From: Microtetraspora sp. NBRC 16547
GTDB lineage: Bacteria; Actinomycetota; Actinomycetes; Streptosporangiales; Streptosporangiaceae
Assembly: GCF_030268965.1 (NCBI RefSeq)
Contig: NZ_BSSE01000037.1
Coordinates: 1 to 58,848, forward strand
Length of the DNA stretch: 58,848 bases
Reading direction: 5' to 3'
The notes under the pieces were generated by a model, which worked only from the letters and a program-made list of their open reading frames with translations, made no database searches and was not told the origin of the DNA. The position numbers and the translations under genes are program-made. This document shows, piece after piece, positions 25,838-35,398 of the stretch (within the stretch, counting starts at the first letter, position 1; each line of letters opens with the position of its first letter).

Positions 25838-26950
25838 TCAGGCCTCCCGCAGGGCGAGCATGCCGCCGGACTCGCCGCCGACTCGCGTCCCGAAGCCGCG
25901 GCTGACGTCGTCGAGGGTCGCGCGCAGCCACTCGGCGTCCTCGGATGTGGCGTGGCACAGCCGCATGCGCCGGGCCTGTACGGGCGCCATGTGCAGAGCC
26001 GCGAGCGCTCCCGAGCCGGGATCGAGCGAGGCGAAGTACAGCAGCCGCAGGTCGTCGCGGAACTCCTCGTATCCGGTGATGCCCTCGTAGTCGTCGACCA
26101 GGTCGCCGCAGCCGTACAGGACGAGCTTCCCCCGGTGCAGCTCGATCGGGCGCGGATGGTGCGAGGAGTGCCCGTGCACCACATCGACGCCGCCGTCGAT
26201 GAGCACGTGCGCGAAGCGGGTCTGCGCTCTGGAGACCTGGTACCCCCAGTTGGAGCCCCAGTGGATGGAGGCGACCGCGATGTCCCCCGGCCGCTTCGCC
26301 TGCCGTACCCGGTCGGCGATCTCGGCCGCGAGGTCCTCCGACGGCTCGGGCACGAAGTCGACACCGGAGCGGTCGACGGCCGCCGCCCATTCCGACGGGA
26401 TGCCGCTGGACGGCATGCCGAACGAGAACACCAGCACGCGCCCGCCTCCCGCCACCGGCACGATCACCGGCCTGCGCGCCTCGTCCGCGCCCCGCCCCGC
26501 CCCCGCCGCCGGAAGCCCGGCGGCCGCCAGCGCGTCGAGGGTCTCGGCGAGCCCGGCGCGGCCGAAGTCCAGCACATGGTTGTTCGCCAGCGCGCACGCG
26601 TCGGGCCGGGCCGCCGCCAGGCTGGGAAGGTTGTCGGGGGTCATCCGATAGTGGACGGACTTCCCGGAAGCGAACGCGCCGCTCCGGGTCACGCTCGTCT
26701 CCAGGTTGACCACCCGCGCGTCGGGCGCGATCTCGTCAAGGAGCCGGAGGGCGTCACCCCACGGCCAGGGGAAGTCGACCGGGCGCGGGATCCGGCCGTT
26801 CACCGTCTCGGCCAGCTCGACGTAGATCCGGGCATCGTCGACGTACGGCTCGCGCAGGACCGGATCGCCGGGGTGCGGCAGGATCTGGTCCACACCGCGG
26901 CCGAGCATGACATCACCGCAGAGGAACAGGGTCACCAGGCCCGCGCCCAT
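25838..26950 (-). CDS. CapA-family (PGA_cap) metallophosphatase-like protein
   Basis: The 370-residue protein shows the CapA signature: LFLCGDVMLGRGVD (about 8-21), VVNLETSVT, ALANNHVLDFGRAGL, and HWGSNWGYQVSRAQTRFAHVLIDGGVDVVHGHSSH with the metal-binding His. Relatives include the PgsA/CapA subunit of poly-gamma-glutamate synthesis, but many actinomycete members stand alone. No signal peptide or membrane anchor is evident. It is coupled to the isoaspartyl methyltransferase-like gene; the link between the two is unexplained. Confidence 0.85.
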   Translation of the reverse strand: MGAGLVTLFLCGDVMLGRGVDQILPHPGDPVLREPYVDDARIYVELAETVNGRIPRPVDFPWPWGDALRLLDEIAPDARVVNLETSVTRSGAFASGKSVHYRMTPDNLPSLAAARPDACALANNHVLDFGRAGLAETLDALAAAGLPAAGAGRGADEARRPVIVPVAGGGRVLVFSFGMPSSGIPSEWAAAVDRSGVDFVPEPSEDLAAEIADRVRQAKRPGDIAVASIHWGSNWGYQVSRAQTRFAHVLIDGGVDVVHGHSSHHPRPIELHRGKLVLYGCGDLVDDYEGITGYEEFRDDLRLLYFASLDPGSGALAALHMAPVQARRMRLCHATSEDAEWLRATLDDVSRGFGTRVGGESGGMLALREA

Positions 26951-27184
26951 ATCTCCATGCTAAGAATCGCCCTTCCGCGCCCGTCGGGCGGCGCCCGCGG
27001 CACGGAGGCACGTGTCGAAGGCCCTTGGCCGAATGGACGAACAGCCCGGCGCTCTTCGGAAAAACGCACGAATTCCCCGACCCGCCCTTCTCATACCGTT
27101 GCGGTAAACATCGACCGGAGGGCTGGTACGCGTGTCCGTTGGTCTTCATCACCGCGCCGTGATCGTCGAGTCGGGGCGGCCGCG

Positions 27185-28264
27185 GTGAACCTCGACCTGA
27201 TGCTCCAGGACCTGGAGGAGCTCGTCGTCTGCGAGTCGTTCTCCGCCGACCACGAGGCGGTCGCCCGCAGCGCCGCGGTGGTCGCCGAGCAGGCATCCCG
27301 GCGGCTCGGGACCCGCCCGGAGACGATCGTGATCGACGGGGTCAGCCACCTGCGGTGGACCTTCGGCCACCCCCGGGTGCTGCTCGTCGGGCACCACGAC
27401 ACGGTGTGGCCGATCGGGTCGCTGCGCGAGCACCCCTGGTCGGTGGAGGACGGGATCGCCCGGGGGCCGGGCGTGTTCGACATGAAGGCCGGGCTGGTGC
27501 AGGCCTTCCACGCGCTGGCCGCGCTGCCCTCCCCGGAGGGGGTGTGCCTGCTGATCACGGGTGACGAGGAGCTCGGCTCCCCCACCTCGCGGGCGCTGAT
27601 CGAGGACGCGGCGCGCGGCTGCTCGGCCGCGTTCGTGCTGGAGGCGAGCGCCGACGGCGGCGCGCTCAAGACCGCCCGCAAGGGCATCTCGGCCTACGAG
27701 CTCTCCGTGCTGGGGAAGGCCGCGCACGCGGGCCTGGAACCGCACGCGGGGGCCAACGCGGCGGTCGAGCTGGCCCACCAGATCCTCGCGCTGAGCGCGA
27801 TGGGCGACGGCGCGACCACGGTGACGCCGACCCTGGTGTCCGGCGGGAGCACGATGAACACCGTGCCCGCGCAGGCCTCGGTCGCGGTGGACGTGCGGGT
27901 GCCCACCGTCGAAGAGCAGAAGCGGGTGGACGAGCTGGTACGGGCGCTGGCCCCCCGGGTCGCCGGAACCCGGCTGCGAGTGAGCGGCGGACCGAACCGT
28001 CCGCCGCTGGAGGAGGCCTCGTCGGCGGGGCTGTTCGAGCTGGCCCGCCGCATCGCCGACGGCCTGGGCCTGCCCCCGTTGCGGGGAGTGGCCGTGGGCG
28101 GCGCCTCCGACGGCAACATCACCGCGGGCGTCGGCTGCCCCACACTCGACGGGCTCGGCGCGGTCGGCGGCGGCGCGCACGCGGCGCACGAGCACGCGCT
28201 CGCCGCGGAGATGCCCGGCCGCACCCGGCTGCTCGCCGAGTTGATCCGGGCGGTGCTCGCATGA
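27185..28264 (+). CDS. M20-family amidohydrolase (candidate N-succinyl/N-acyl-L-amino acid hydrolase)
   Basis: The 359-residue zinc amidohydrolase of the M20 (ArgE/DapE/CPG2) family has VGHHDTVWP (ligand H71), FDMKAG (bridging D99), GDEELG (catalytic E128 and ligand E129) and E153 as a further ligand candidate. The lid domain (about 180-290) includes VSGGSTMNTVPAQASVAVDVR. GTG 27185 is chosen because the conserved sequence starts there. It overlaps a GNAT gene by 4 bp and is followed by an N-acylamino acid racemase. In the pathway established in Geobacillus kaustophilus, the M20 member removes the N-succinyl group from the L-epimer; that role is inferred here. Confidence 0.88.
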   Translation: MNLDLMLQDLEELVVCESFSADHEAVARSAAVVAEQASRRLGTRPETIVIDGVSHLRWTFGHPRVLLVGHHDTVWPIGSLREHPWSVEDGIARGPGVFDMKAGLVQAFHALAALPSPEGVCLLITGDEELGSPTSRALIEDAARGCSAAFVLEASADGGALKTARKGISAYELSVLGKAAHAGLEPHAGANAAVELAHQILALSAMGDGATTVTPTLVSGGSTMNTVPAQASVAVDVRVPTVEEQKRVDELVRALAPRVAGTRLRVSGGPNRPPLEEASSAGLFELARRIADGLGLPPLRGVAVGGASDGNITAGVGCPTLDGLGAVGGGAHAAHEHALAAEMPGRTRLLAELIRAVLA

Positions 28265-29037
28265 CACCCGCGCCGCGCGAACTCCACAGCATCCAGGAGT
28301 TCGAGGATGTCTACCGGCTCTTCGACGACATCTGGCATCCCGAGCCGGGCGGGGCGCCCATCAGCGTCGAGCTGATGCGGGCCCTGTCCCACGCGGGCAA
28401 CTACGTGGCCGGGGTCTACGAGGACGGCCGGCTGGCCGGCGCCTCGGTCGGCTTCCTGGCGGCCCCGGCGGGCCGGGTCCTGCACTCCCACGTCACCGGC
28501 GCGGCGGCCGGCCGCGGGATCGGGTTCGCGCTCAAGACGCACCAGCGGACCTGGGCGCTCGAACGGGGCATCGAACGGATCACCTGGACCTACGACCCCC
28601 TGGTGCGCCGCAACGCCTACTTCAACCTGGCCAAGCTCGGCGCCCGTCCGGAGGAGTACCTGCCGTCGTTCTACGGCGTCATGGAGGACGCGATCAACGC
28701 CGGCGACGAGTCGGACCGGATGCTCGCCGTCTGGCGGCTGACCGATCCGCGCGTGCTCGCCGCCGTACGGCGGGAGCCGTACGCGCCGCAGGTCCCGCCG
28801 GACGCGGCGGTCGGGCTGGCCGACGCGGACGGACGGCCGGTCCCCGGCCGGACGGACGCGGGGACGGTCCTCGTGGCGGTGCCGGAGGACATCGAGAGCC
28901 TGCGCCGCACGGACCCCGGTCTGGCCAAGGCGTGGCGGCACGCCGCGCGCGAGGTGCTCGGCGGCTTGCTGGAGGAAGGGGCCCGGATCACCGGGTTCCA
29001 CCGGAGAACGTGCTACATCGTGGAACGCACCGTCTGA
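28261..29037 (+). CDS. GNAT-like acyltransferase (candidate D-amino acid N-succinyltransferase)
   Basis: The 258-residue protein is of the COG3375 GNAT type: AGVYEDGRLAGASVGFL, LHSHVTGAAAGRGIGFALKTHQRTWAL with the acyl-CoA pyrophosphate loop AAAGRGIG, and ITWTYDPLVRRNAYFNLAKLGA. Its ATG overlaps the M20 stop (ATGA). In organisms with the N-succinylamino acid racemase pathway a protein of this family succinylates D-amino acids with succinyl-CoA. The same function is inferred here from the three-gene set; acyl specificity cannot be read from sequence. Confidence 0.85.
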   Translation: MTPAPRELHSIQEFEDVYRLFDDIWHPEPGGAPISVELMRALSHAGNYVAGVYEDGRLAGASVGFLAAPAGRVLHSHVTGAAAGRGIGFALKTHQRTWALERGIERITWTYDPLVRRNAYFNLAKLGARPEEYLPSFYGVMEDAINAGDESDRMLAVWRLTDPRVLAAVRREPYAPQVPPDAAVGLADADGRPVPGRTDAGTVLVAVPEDIESLRRTDPGLAKAWRHAAREVLGGLLEEGARITGFHRRTCYIVERTV

Positions 29038-29113
29038 TCGCACCGTCTGATCGCGGCCAAACGCGGCGGCGGTCCTACCGGAAGGAGGCGCGGCGAGACG
29101 CCGCACACCCACC

Positions 29114-30214
29114 ATGAAGATCACTGGAATCGAGCTACGGCGGATCGCGATGCCGCTGGTCGCGCCGTTCCGCACGTCCTTCGGGACGGAGACGGCGCGC
29201 GACGTGCTGCTCGTGCGGGTCGTCACGCCCGAGGCCGAGGGGTGGGGCGAGTGCGTGGCCATGTCGGCGCCGCTCTACTCCTCCGAGTACGCGGACGGCG
29301 CCGCCGAGGCCATGCGCCGCTTCCTCATCCCGGCGCTGCCCGCCCACGCCGACGCCCAGGCCACGGGCCGGGCACTGGCGCCGTTCAAGGGGCACCGGAT
29401 GGCCAAGGCCGCCCTGGAGACCGCGGTCCTGGACGCCCAGCTCCGCGCCCGCGGCGAATCCCTCGCCTCGTTCCTCGGCGCGACCGGGGACCGCGTCCCC
29501 TGCGGGGTGTCGGTCGGCATCATGAACTCCATCCCTGAGCTGCTCGACGCCGTCGAGGGCTACCTGTCCGAGGGCTACATCCGGATCAAGCTGAAGATCG
29601 AGCCCGGCTGGGACCTGGAGCCCGTCCGTGCCGTACGCGAGCGATTCGGCCCCGAGCTGCTGCTCCAGGTCGACGCCAACGCCGCCTACACCCTGGCCGA
29701 CGCCCCCCGCCTGGCCAAGCTCGACGCCTTCGACCTGCTGCTCATCGAGCAGCCGCTGGCCAACGACGACATGGTGCAGCACGCCGCGCTCGCGCGGCGG
29801 ATCTCCACCCCGATCTGCCTGGACGAGTCGATCGAGTCGGCCGAGCACGCCGCCGCCGCCATCACCCTGGGCGCGTGCTCGATCATCAACGTCAAGCCCG
29901 GCCGCATCGGCGGCTACCTGGAGGCCCGCCGCATCCACGACCTGGCCCGCGCCCACGGTGTCGCCCTGTGGTGCGGCGGGATGCTGGAGACAGGTATCGG
30001 CCGCGCCGCCAACGTCGCGCTGGCCGCCCTGCCCGGCTTCACCCTGCCCGGCGACACCTCGGCCTCGCGCCGCTACTTCGCGACCGACATCACTCCGCCG
30101 TTCGAGCTGCGCGACGGCCACCTGGACGTCCCCACCGGCCCCGGCATCGGCGTCGACCCCGTCCAGGACATCCTGGACGAGGTCACCACCTCCACCGAGT
30201 GGATCACCAGGTAG
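29114..30214 (+). CDS. N-acylamino acid racemase/o-succinylbenzoate synthase-family enzyme
   Basis: The 366-residue enolase-superfamily protein of the MenC/NAAAR type has K159 and K161 in IRIKLKIEPG, metal ligands D187 (QVDANA), E212 (EQPL) and D237 (LDES), and K261 in NVKPGRIGG, all at the expected spacing. Racemisation of N-succinyl or N-acyl amino acids fits better than menaquinone synthesis, because no other men genes are nearby while the GNAT and M20 partners are. The ATG follows an AAGGAGG-like stretch (about 29080) at long distance. A 24-bp palindrome after the stop is shared with the convergent operon. Confidence 0.9.
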   Translation: MKITGIELRRIAMPLVAPFRTSFGTETARDVLLVRVVTPEAEGWGECVAMSAPLYSSEYADGAAEAMRRFLIPALPAHADAQATGRALAPFKGHRMAKAALETAVLDAQLRARGESLASFLGATGDRVPCGVSVGIMNSIPELLDAVEGYLSEGYIRIKLKIEPGWDLEPVRAVRERFGPELLLQVDANAAYTLADAPRLAKLDAFDLLLIEQPLANDDMVQHAALARRISTPICLDESIESAEHAAAAITLGACSIINVKPGRIGGYLEARRIHDLARAHGVALWCGGMLETGIGRAANVALAALPGFTLPGDTSASRRYFATDITPPFELRDGHLDVPTGPGIGVDPVQDILDEVTTSTEWITR

Positions 30215-30234
30215 TTGTCGCGCGCACATCTTCA

Positions 30235-30258
30235 GGGCGGGCACCGCGGTGCCCGCCC
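30235..30258. terminator. Bidirectional terminator palindrome
   Basis: GGGCGGGCACC (30235-30245) and its exact complement GGTGCCCGCCC (30248-30258) are separated by GC, a perfect 24-bp palindrome lying between the convergent racemase and peptide-importer ATPase genes. Confidence 0.85.
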
Positions 30259-30267
30259 GGAAGCATG

Positions 30268-30960
30268 TCAGCTCCGGCCGAGGCGGGGGACCGCCTCAAG
30301 GAGGGAGCGGGTGTAGTCGTCCGCCGGCGCGCCCACGACCTCCTCGGTCGGCCCCATCTCGACCAGCCTGCCCCGGTGCATCACCGCCACCACGTCGGAG
30401 ACGTAGCGGACCACGGCCAGGTTGTGTGAGATGAACAGCATCGACAGCCCGATCTCCTCGCGCAGCGAGCGGATCAGGTTGAGCACCGCGCCCTGGACGG
30501 AGACGTCCAGGGCGGAGGTGATCTCGTCGGCGATCAGCAGCGCCGGCCGGACGCCGAGCGCGCGGGCGATCGCCACCCGCTGCCGCTGGCCCCCGGACAG
30601 CTCGCGCGGGTAGCGCTCCGCGAGTGAGACGGGCAGGGACACCAGGGTCAGCAGCCGCTCCACCTCCGCCTGGCGGGCGGCCCGCGGCAGGCGCAGGCCC
30701 TCGGCGACGGACGCGCCGACGGTCATGCGCGGGTCGAGGGAGGTGAGCGGATCCTGGAACACCATCTGCACCCGGCTCGGGTCCACCCCCTCCACGGCCC
30801 CCGTGTACGGCACCAGCCCGCTCACCGCACGCGCGAGCGTGGACTTGCCCGACCCGGACTCGCCCACCAGGCCGACGATCGCGCCGTCGGGGATCTCCAG
30901 GGTGACGTCGTCCACGGCGGTGAAGGCGCCGAACCGGACGGTCAGGTTCTTGATGATCAC
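30268..30960 (-). CDS. Peptide ABC transporter ATPase (DppF type, short)
   Basis: The 230-residue ATPase has Walker A GESGSGKST, Q-loop MVFQDPLTSLDPRM, signature LSGGQRQR, Walker B LLIADE and H-loop FISHN. In the H-loop segment Asn follows the His, where Asp is usual. GTG 30960 overlaps the stop of the fused permease-ATPase gene. At 230 residues it is shorter than typical DppF (about 260-330) and lacks the C-terminal extension. It is the last gene of the minus-strand run and forms the ATPase pair with the fused protein. Confidence 0.9.
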   Translation of the reverse strand: MIIKNLTVRFGAFTAVDDVTLEIPDGAIVGLVGESGSGKSTLARAVSGLVPYTGAVEGVDPSRVQMVFQDPLTSLDPRMTVGASVAEGLRLPRAARQAEVERLLTLVSLPVSLAERYPRELSGGQRQRVAIARALGVRPALLIADEITSALDVSVQGAVLNLIRSLREEIGLSMLFISHNLAVVRYVSDVVAVMHRGRLVEMGPTEEVVGAPADDYTRSLLEAVPRLGRS

Positions 30961-32783
30961 TTGGCCTCCCAGCAGGCGACGCGGTGCCCCGCGCGGTACG
31001 GGATCAGGGGCGGCAGCTCGGCGCACTTGGCGCTCGCCAGCTCGCAGCGGTCCGCGAAGGCGCATCCGTCGGGCACCTCGGCCGGCGAGGGCTGGCGGCC
31101 GGGGATGCTCGCCAGCGGCAGCGACCTGTCGGTCTCCATGTCGGGCAGCGAGGCGACCAGCGCCCGCGTGTAGGGGTGCGCGGCGCCCGAGGCCAGCTCC
31201 TCGACCGGCAGCTCCTCGACCACCCGGCCCGCGTACATGACCACGACGCGGTGGCACAGCTCGCCGATGACGGCGATGTCGTGGGAGATGAACAGGGTGG
31301 CCGCGCCGGTCTCGTCGGTCACCTCGCGCAGCAGCCGGAGGATCTCCCGCTGCACGGTCACGTCGAGAGCGGTGGTCGGCTCGTCGGCGATGATCAGCCG
31401 GGGCGCGCCCATCAGGCCCATGGCGATGACGGCGCGCTGTCGCATGCCGCCGGACAGCTCGTGTGGGTGTTGCCGCGCCCGCGTGGCGGGCTCCGGTATG
31501 CGTACGTGCTCCAGCCGGTCCACCGCGCGGGCGAAGGCGTCGGCCCGGCTCGCGCCCTGGTGGACGGTCGCCACCTCGGCGAGCTGCCCGCCGACCTTCA
31601 GCGCCGGGTTGAGCGCCGCCATCGGGTCCTGGAAGACCATCGCCAGGGACGTGCCGAGCAGCCTGCGGCACTCGGCCTCCGGCAGCTCGCGGACGTCGGC
31701 GCCGCACAGCCGCAGCCGGCCGGCGCTCACCTCTCCCGGGTACGGCACCAGCCCGCCGATCGCCGAGGCGGTCAGGCTCTTGCCGCTGCCGGACTCGCCC
31801 ACCAGGCCGACGATCTCGCCGGGCGCGATGGTCAGCGACAGCCCGCGCACCGGCGTCACGCCGCCGGGGAAGGTGACGGTCAGGTCCCGTACCTCCAGGA
31901 CGGCGTCCGGGTCGGGCTCGCCGAGCTCGCCCGCCTCGGGTACGGCTCGTCCGGCGGCCGCACCGGCCGGCGTGGCACGGCGCGACGCCGCCCGCGCCAG
32001 GACGTCTCCCAGCAGGTTGAAACCGATGCCCGCGAGCGCGATCGCGGCGGCCGGGCCGAGGGCGACGGCCGGGGTGGCGTAGATCCGGGCGAAGCCGTCG
32101 AAGAGCAGCCGCCCCCAGTCGAACGACGGCGGCTGCACGCCGAGACCGAGGAAGGACATCCCGGCGAGCGCGAGAAGAGCGCCGCCCAGCGCCTGGGTGA
32201 GGTGGAGGATGAGCGGCTCGGCGATGTTGGGCAGGACGTGCCTCGTCATGACGCGCCACCGGGAGACGCCGAGCATGCGGGCGACCGCTACGTAGTCGGC
32301 CCCGGCGACGGAGGCCGCGAGCGTCTGGGTGAGCCGGGCGAAGCCGGGGGCGACGGCGGCGCCGATGCCGAGCACGGCGCCGCGCGCGCCGAGCCCCGCG
32401 ATCACCGCGGTGAACATCGCGAGCAGCAGGCCGGGGAACGCGACCAGCGCGTTGACCGTACCGGTGACCAGGCGCGCGGCCCGGCGCGGCAGCACCGAGG
32501 GAAGCGCGCCGAGGATGACGCCGGCCGTCGCGCCGATGAGTGTGGCGATCATGGCGAGGGCGAGCGAGAGCCGCCCGGCGACCAGCACCCGGGCGAGGAT
32601 GTCGCGGCCCAGATTGTCGGTGCCGAGCGGGTGCGCCGCCGAGGTTCCCTGGAGGATGGCCGCGGAGTCGATGCGCTCGGCCTCCGCTCCCCAGATCAGC
32701 GGCCCGGCGATCGCCAGGATCACCATGAGCGCGACCAGGAGGGTCCCGGCGATCCCGGCGGGGGTCCGCGGCAGGTGACGCAT
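30957..32783 (-). CDS. Fused peptide ABC permease-ATPase (DppC-DppD)
   Basis: One 608-residue frame carries two normally separate subunits. Residues 1-265 are a DppC permease with HPLGTDNLGRDILARVLVAG (51-70), the EAA-like loop LGVSRWRVMTRHVLPN and SFLGLGVQPPSFDW. A linker rich in Ala/Gly/Glu (about 266-293) leads to a DppD ATPase with Walker A at 329-336, signature LSGGMRQR, Walker B LIIADEP and the Cys-rich CAFADRCELASAKC tail. The frame is uninterrupted and codon use is uniform, so the fusion looks real. The ATG overlaps the upstream permease stop (TGATG). Confidence 0.92.
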   Translation of the reverse strand: MRHLPRTPAGIAGTLLVALMVILAIAGPLIWGAEAERIDSAAILQGTSAAHPLGTDNLGRDILARVLVAGRLSLALAMIATLIGATAGVILGALPSVLPRRAARLVTGTVNALVAFPGLLLAMFTAVIAGLGARGAVLGIGAAVAPGFARLTQTLAASVAGADYVAVARMLGVSRWRVMTRHVLPNIAEPLILHLTQALGGALLALAGMSFLGLGVQPPSFDWGRLLFDGFARIYATPAVALGPAAAIALAGIGFNLLGDVLARAASRRATPAGAAAGRAVPEAGELGEPDPDAVLEVRDLTVTFPGGVTPVRGLSLTIAPGEIVGLVGESGSGKSLTASAIGGLVPYPGEVSAGRLRLCGADVRELPEAECRRLLGTSLAMVFQDPMAALNPALKVGGQLAEVATVHQGASRADAFARAVDRLEHVRIPEPATRARQHPHELSGGMRQRAVIAMGLMGAPRLIIADEPTTALDVTVQREILRLLREVTDETGAATLFISHDIAVIGELCHRVVVMYAGRVVEELPVEELASGAAHPYTRALVASLPDMETDRSLPLASIPGRQPSPAEVPDGCAFADRCELASAKCAELPPLIPYRAGHRVACWEAK

Positions 32784-33811
32784 CAGGTCTCCTTCAGCTT
32801 GGATGTGGGGTCGAGCACGCCGAGCAGCAGGTCGACGAGCAGGTTCACCACCAGCACGATCGCGCCGTAGACGAGGATCACGCCCTGGGCCACCGGATAG
32901 TCCTTCTGGGTGATGGACTCCACGACCCGCAGTCCCAGGCCCGGCCAGGCGAAGACGTACTCGACGAGCACGCTCCCGGCGATCAGCGCAGCGAGCAGCA
33001 TGCCGCCCACGGTCAGCGTCGCGGTGAGCGTGTTGGGCAGGACGTGCCGGAAGTACAGCCGGGCGGCGGGCAGCCGCTTGGCCCGGGCCAGCCGGACGTA
33101 GTCCATGCCCAGTTCACGCAGGGTCTCCACGCGGCAGATACGGGCGATCATCGCCGTCGGCGAGATGGCCAGGGAGAGGATCGGCAGGACGTAGGACACG
33201 GGTCCCGCCTTGCCCGCGGGAGGGAACCAGCGGAGTCCGATCGCGAACACGGTGACCAGGGCGATCGAGTAGAGGAACTCGGGCACGGCGATTGCCGCGC
33301 CGGTCGCCGAGGTGAAGGTCACCTCGGTGCCCCTGTTGCGGCCGTTCTCGGTGCGGATCGCCGCCCACATGCCGAGCGGTACGGCCACGAGCAGTGCCAC
33401 GACGGTCGCGAGCAGGGCGAGCCCGAGGGTGTTGGGGAGCCGGGAGGCGATGATCTCCCGGACCGGCTCCCCGCTGAGGAACGACGTGCCGAAGTCCCCG
33501 CGGAACACGTTGCTGACGTAGGACAGGAGCTGGGACAGGATCGGCTCGTCCAGCCCGAGCGCCGCACGCCTGGCGGTGACCAGCTCGGCCGGCGCGGCCG
33601 GGCCGAGCGAGGCGCGTACGGGGTCGCCCGGGATCAGGTGCATCATCGCGAAGGACGCGACGAGCAGCACGCCCAGTGAAACGACGAACCGGACGGCGCG
33701 CCGCAGCACGAACCCACTACGGACCCGGCCGAGTGCCCGGCCGAGTGCCCGGCCGGCCCGCCCGCCCTCGGCGGACGGGCCGGCGGCGGACGGGCGCAGA
33801 GACTCCGCCAT
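32783..33811 (-). CDS. Peptide ABC transporter permease (DppB type)
   Basis: The 342-residue permease carries an extra N-terminal cytoplasmic stretch of about 30 Ala/Gly/Arg-rich residues. The usual RRAVRFVVSLGVLLVASFAMMHLIPGDPV follows. About six membrane segments are present, and the EAA-like loop is LARAKRLPAARLYFRHVLPN. The ATG follows the binding-protein stop directly (TGAATG). It forms the channel with the fused permease-ATPase. Confidence 0.9.
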   Translation of the reverse strand: MAESLRPSAAGPSAEGGRAGRALGRALGRVRSGFVLRRAVRFVVSLGVLLVASFAMMHLIPGDPVRASLGPAAPAELVTARRAALGLDEPILSQLLSYVSNVFRGDFGTSFLSGEPVREIIASRLPNTLGLALLATVVALLVAVPLGMWAAIRTENGRNRGTEVTFTSATGAAIAVPEFLYSIALVTVFAIGLRWFPPAGKAGPVSYVLPILSLAISPTAMIARICRVETLRELGMDYVRLARAKRLPAARLYFRHVLPNTLTATLTVGGMLLAALIAGSVLVEYVFAWPGLGLRVVESITQKDYPVAQGVILVYGAIVLVVNLLVDLLLGVLDPTSKLKET

Positions 33812-35398
33812 TCAGCCCGCCTCGGTCATCCGGATCGTGGTCGCCGAGACCGAGCCCGCCACTATGCCGAACTTCGCGTTCTTGGTGGCGACCAGCACGG
33901 TGTTCTCCACGACCGGCACCAGGTCGGCGTCCTCGAACAGCGCGGACTCCGACTCCAGCCAGAGCTTGCAGCCCTCCTCCCCCGGCTTGAGCGCGGCCTC
34001 GGCCACGAGCTTCTGGTAGCGGTCGTTGGCCAGGTGGGCGAAGTTGGCGCCCTTCGGCGCGGCCGGGCCGGACAGGAAACCTTCGAGCTGCGAGGGCAGC
34101 GTGACGCCGATCGGCAGCCAGACGACGTCCCAGTCCTGGGTGACGGTCAGCGACTCCCCCAGCTTGGTGTCGATGACGCCGTTCAGCGCGACGTCGGCGC
34201 CCGCCTTCTTCCACGCCGCCGCGAGGTATTCGGCCGCGGCCTGCACGCCCGCGCCCTTGGTGGTGCCGTAGAGCAGGCGCAGGGTCAGCTTGCGTCCGTC
34301 CTTGACCCGGACACCGTCGGGGCCGGCCTGCCAACCGGCCGCGTCCAGCGCGGCGGACGCGGCGGCCTCGTCGAAGGCCGGGACGTGACCGGTGACGCTG
34401 TCGCCCTGGCAGGGCCGCGGGTCCAGCACCAGCCCGGTGGCGGGGCGGCCTGTGCCGCTCGCGGAGATCCCGGCGAGTTCCTTGAGGTTGACCGCCTGGG
34501 TGAGCGCCTTGCGCACCGCCGGGTCCTTGGCGGGCCGGTCCTCGCCCTGGTGGTAGAAGAACTGCCCGTTGCCCGCCGAGATGATCACCTTGCCGATGCC
34601 CGGGGTCGCCTCGAGCCGCGCGCGGTCCGCGCCGTAGATGACCGCGCCGTTGATGTCACCGGAGATCAGCAGGTTGGCCGAGGTCTGCTCGTTCGGCACG
34701 ACCTTCAGCACGATCTTGTCTGGCTGACCGGCTTCCTTGGTGGTGGCTCCGCCGGGTCCCCAGGTGTAGTCCTTGCGCACCTGGAACGTGTAGTGGTCGC
34801 TGGGCACCGCCTCGGTGAGCGTGTACGGCCCGGAACCCGAGGTGCCGCGGGCGAGCACCGAGCGGTCCTTCACTCCCTTGCCACAGACGACAAAAATCAG
34901 CGGGGTGCTCTCCAGGATGAAGCTGAACGGTTTCGGCGTGGAGAGTTTCACCGTTCCCGCCGCGTCGTCCGCCTCGGCCTTCATGCCGGCGGGGACGGTC
35001 ACACCGTTGAGCGGCGACTTGGTGGCGGGGTCGGTGATGTGGTTGATGCTGTCGGCCACGTCCGCGGGCGTGAGCGGGGACCCGTCGGAGCAGGTGACGT
35101 CCTTGCGGAGGGTGAAGGTGACCGCGTCGCGTTCGACGTCCCACTTCTCGGCCAGTCCAGAGACGATCTTTCCATCGGGCCCATAGTTGACGAGCGTGTC
35201 GTACGCGAACGCCAGCACGTTGTTGGTCACAGAGAGCACGGCCATGGCCGGGTCGAGCGCGCCTGGATCGGCGCCGATCGCGAAGGTGAAGGTGCCGCCG
35301 TCGGCGGTCCGGCCGGACCCGGTGTCCGTGCCACCGCCGCATGCGGCGGTGAGCAGGCTGAGTGCGCCGATCACGGCCGCCGCTCGTGTGTTTCTCAT
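33812..35398 (-). CDS. Peptide ABC substrate-binding lipoprotein (SBP family 5)
   Basis: The 528-residue lipoprotein has lipobox SLLTAAC (C20). Family features are FAIGADPGALDPAMAVLSVT, SGLAEKWDVERDAVTFTLRK and SGPYTLTEAVPSDHYTF. It would bind extracellular peptides for the importer encoded downstream. A 94-bp gap after the PucR stop (35399-35492) could hold its own promoter. The set downstream of this importer is cytoplasmic hydrolases plus a D-to-L amino acid pathway, which suggests that the ligand includes D-residues; that is inference. Confidence 0.9.
   Translation of the reverse strand: MRNTRAAAVIGALSLLTAACGGGTDTGSGRTADGGTFTFAIGADPGALDPAMAVLSVTNNVLAFAYDTLVNYGPDGKIVSGLAEKWDVERDAVTFTLRKDVTCSDGSPLTPADVADSINHITDPATKSPLNGVTVPAGMKAEADDAAGTVKLSTPKPFSFILESTPLIFVVCGKGVKDRSVLARGTSGSGPYTLTEAVPSDHYTFQVRKDYTWGPGGATTKEAGQPDKIVLKVVPNEQTSANLLISGDINGAVIYGADRARLEATPGIGKVIISAGNGQFFYHQGEDRPAKDPAVRKALTQAVNLKELAGISASGTGRPATGLVLDPRPCQGDSVTGHVPAFDEAAASAALDAAGWQAGPDGVRVKDGRKLTLRLLYGTTKGAGVQAAAEYLAAAWKKAGADVALNGVIDTKLGESLTVTQDWDVVWLPIGVTLPSQLEGFLSGPAAPKGANFAHLANDRYQKLVAEAALKPGEEGCKLWLESESALFEDADLVPVVENTVLVATKNAKFGIVAGSVSATTIRMTEAG

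Noticed and set aside
29114-30214. menC of menaquinone synthesis
   Set aside because: The sequence family includes MenC, but no other men gene is near, and the GNAT and M20 partners fit the N-acylamino acid racemase pathway.
30268-32259. 663-residue reading of the last peptide-importer ATPase
   Set aside because: Only the last 230 residues match an ATPase. The rest is a shadow of the fused permease-ATPase gene, and a GTG with stop overlap gives the true start.
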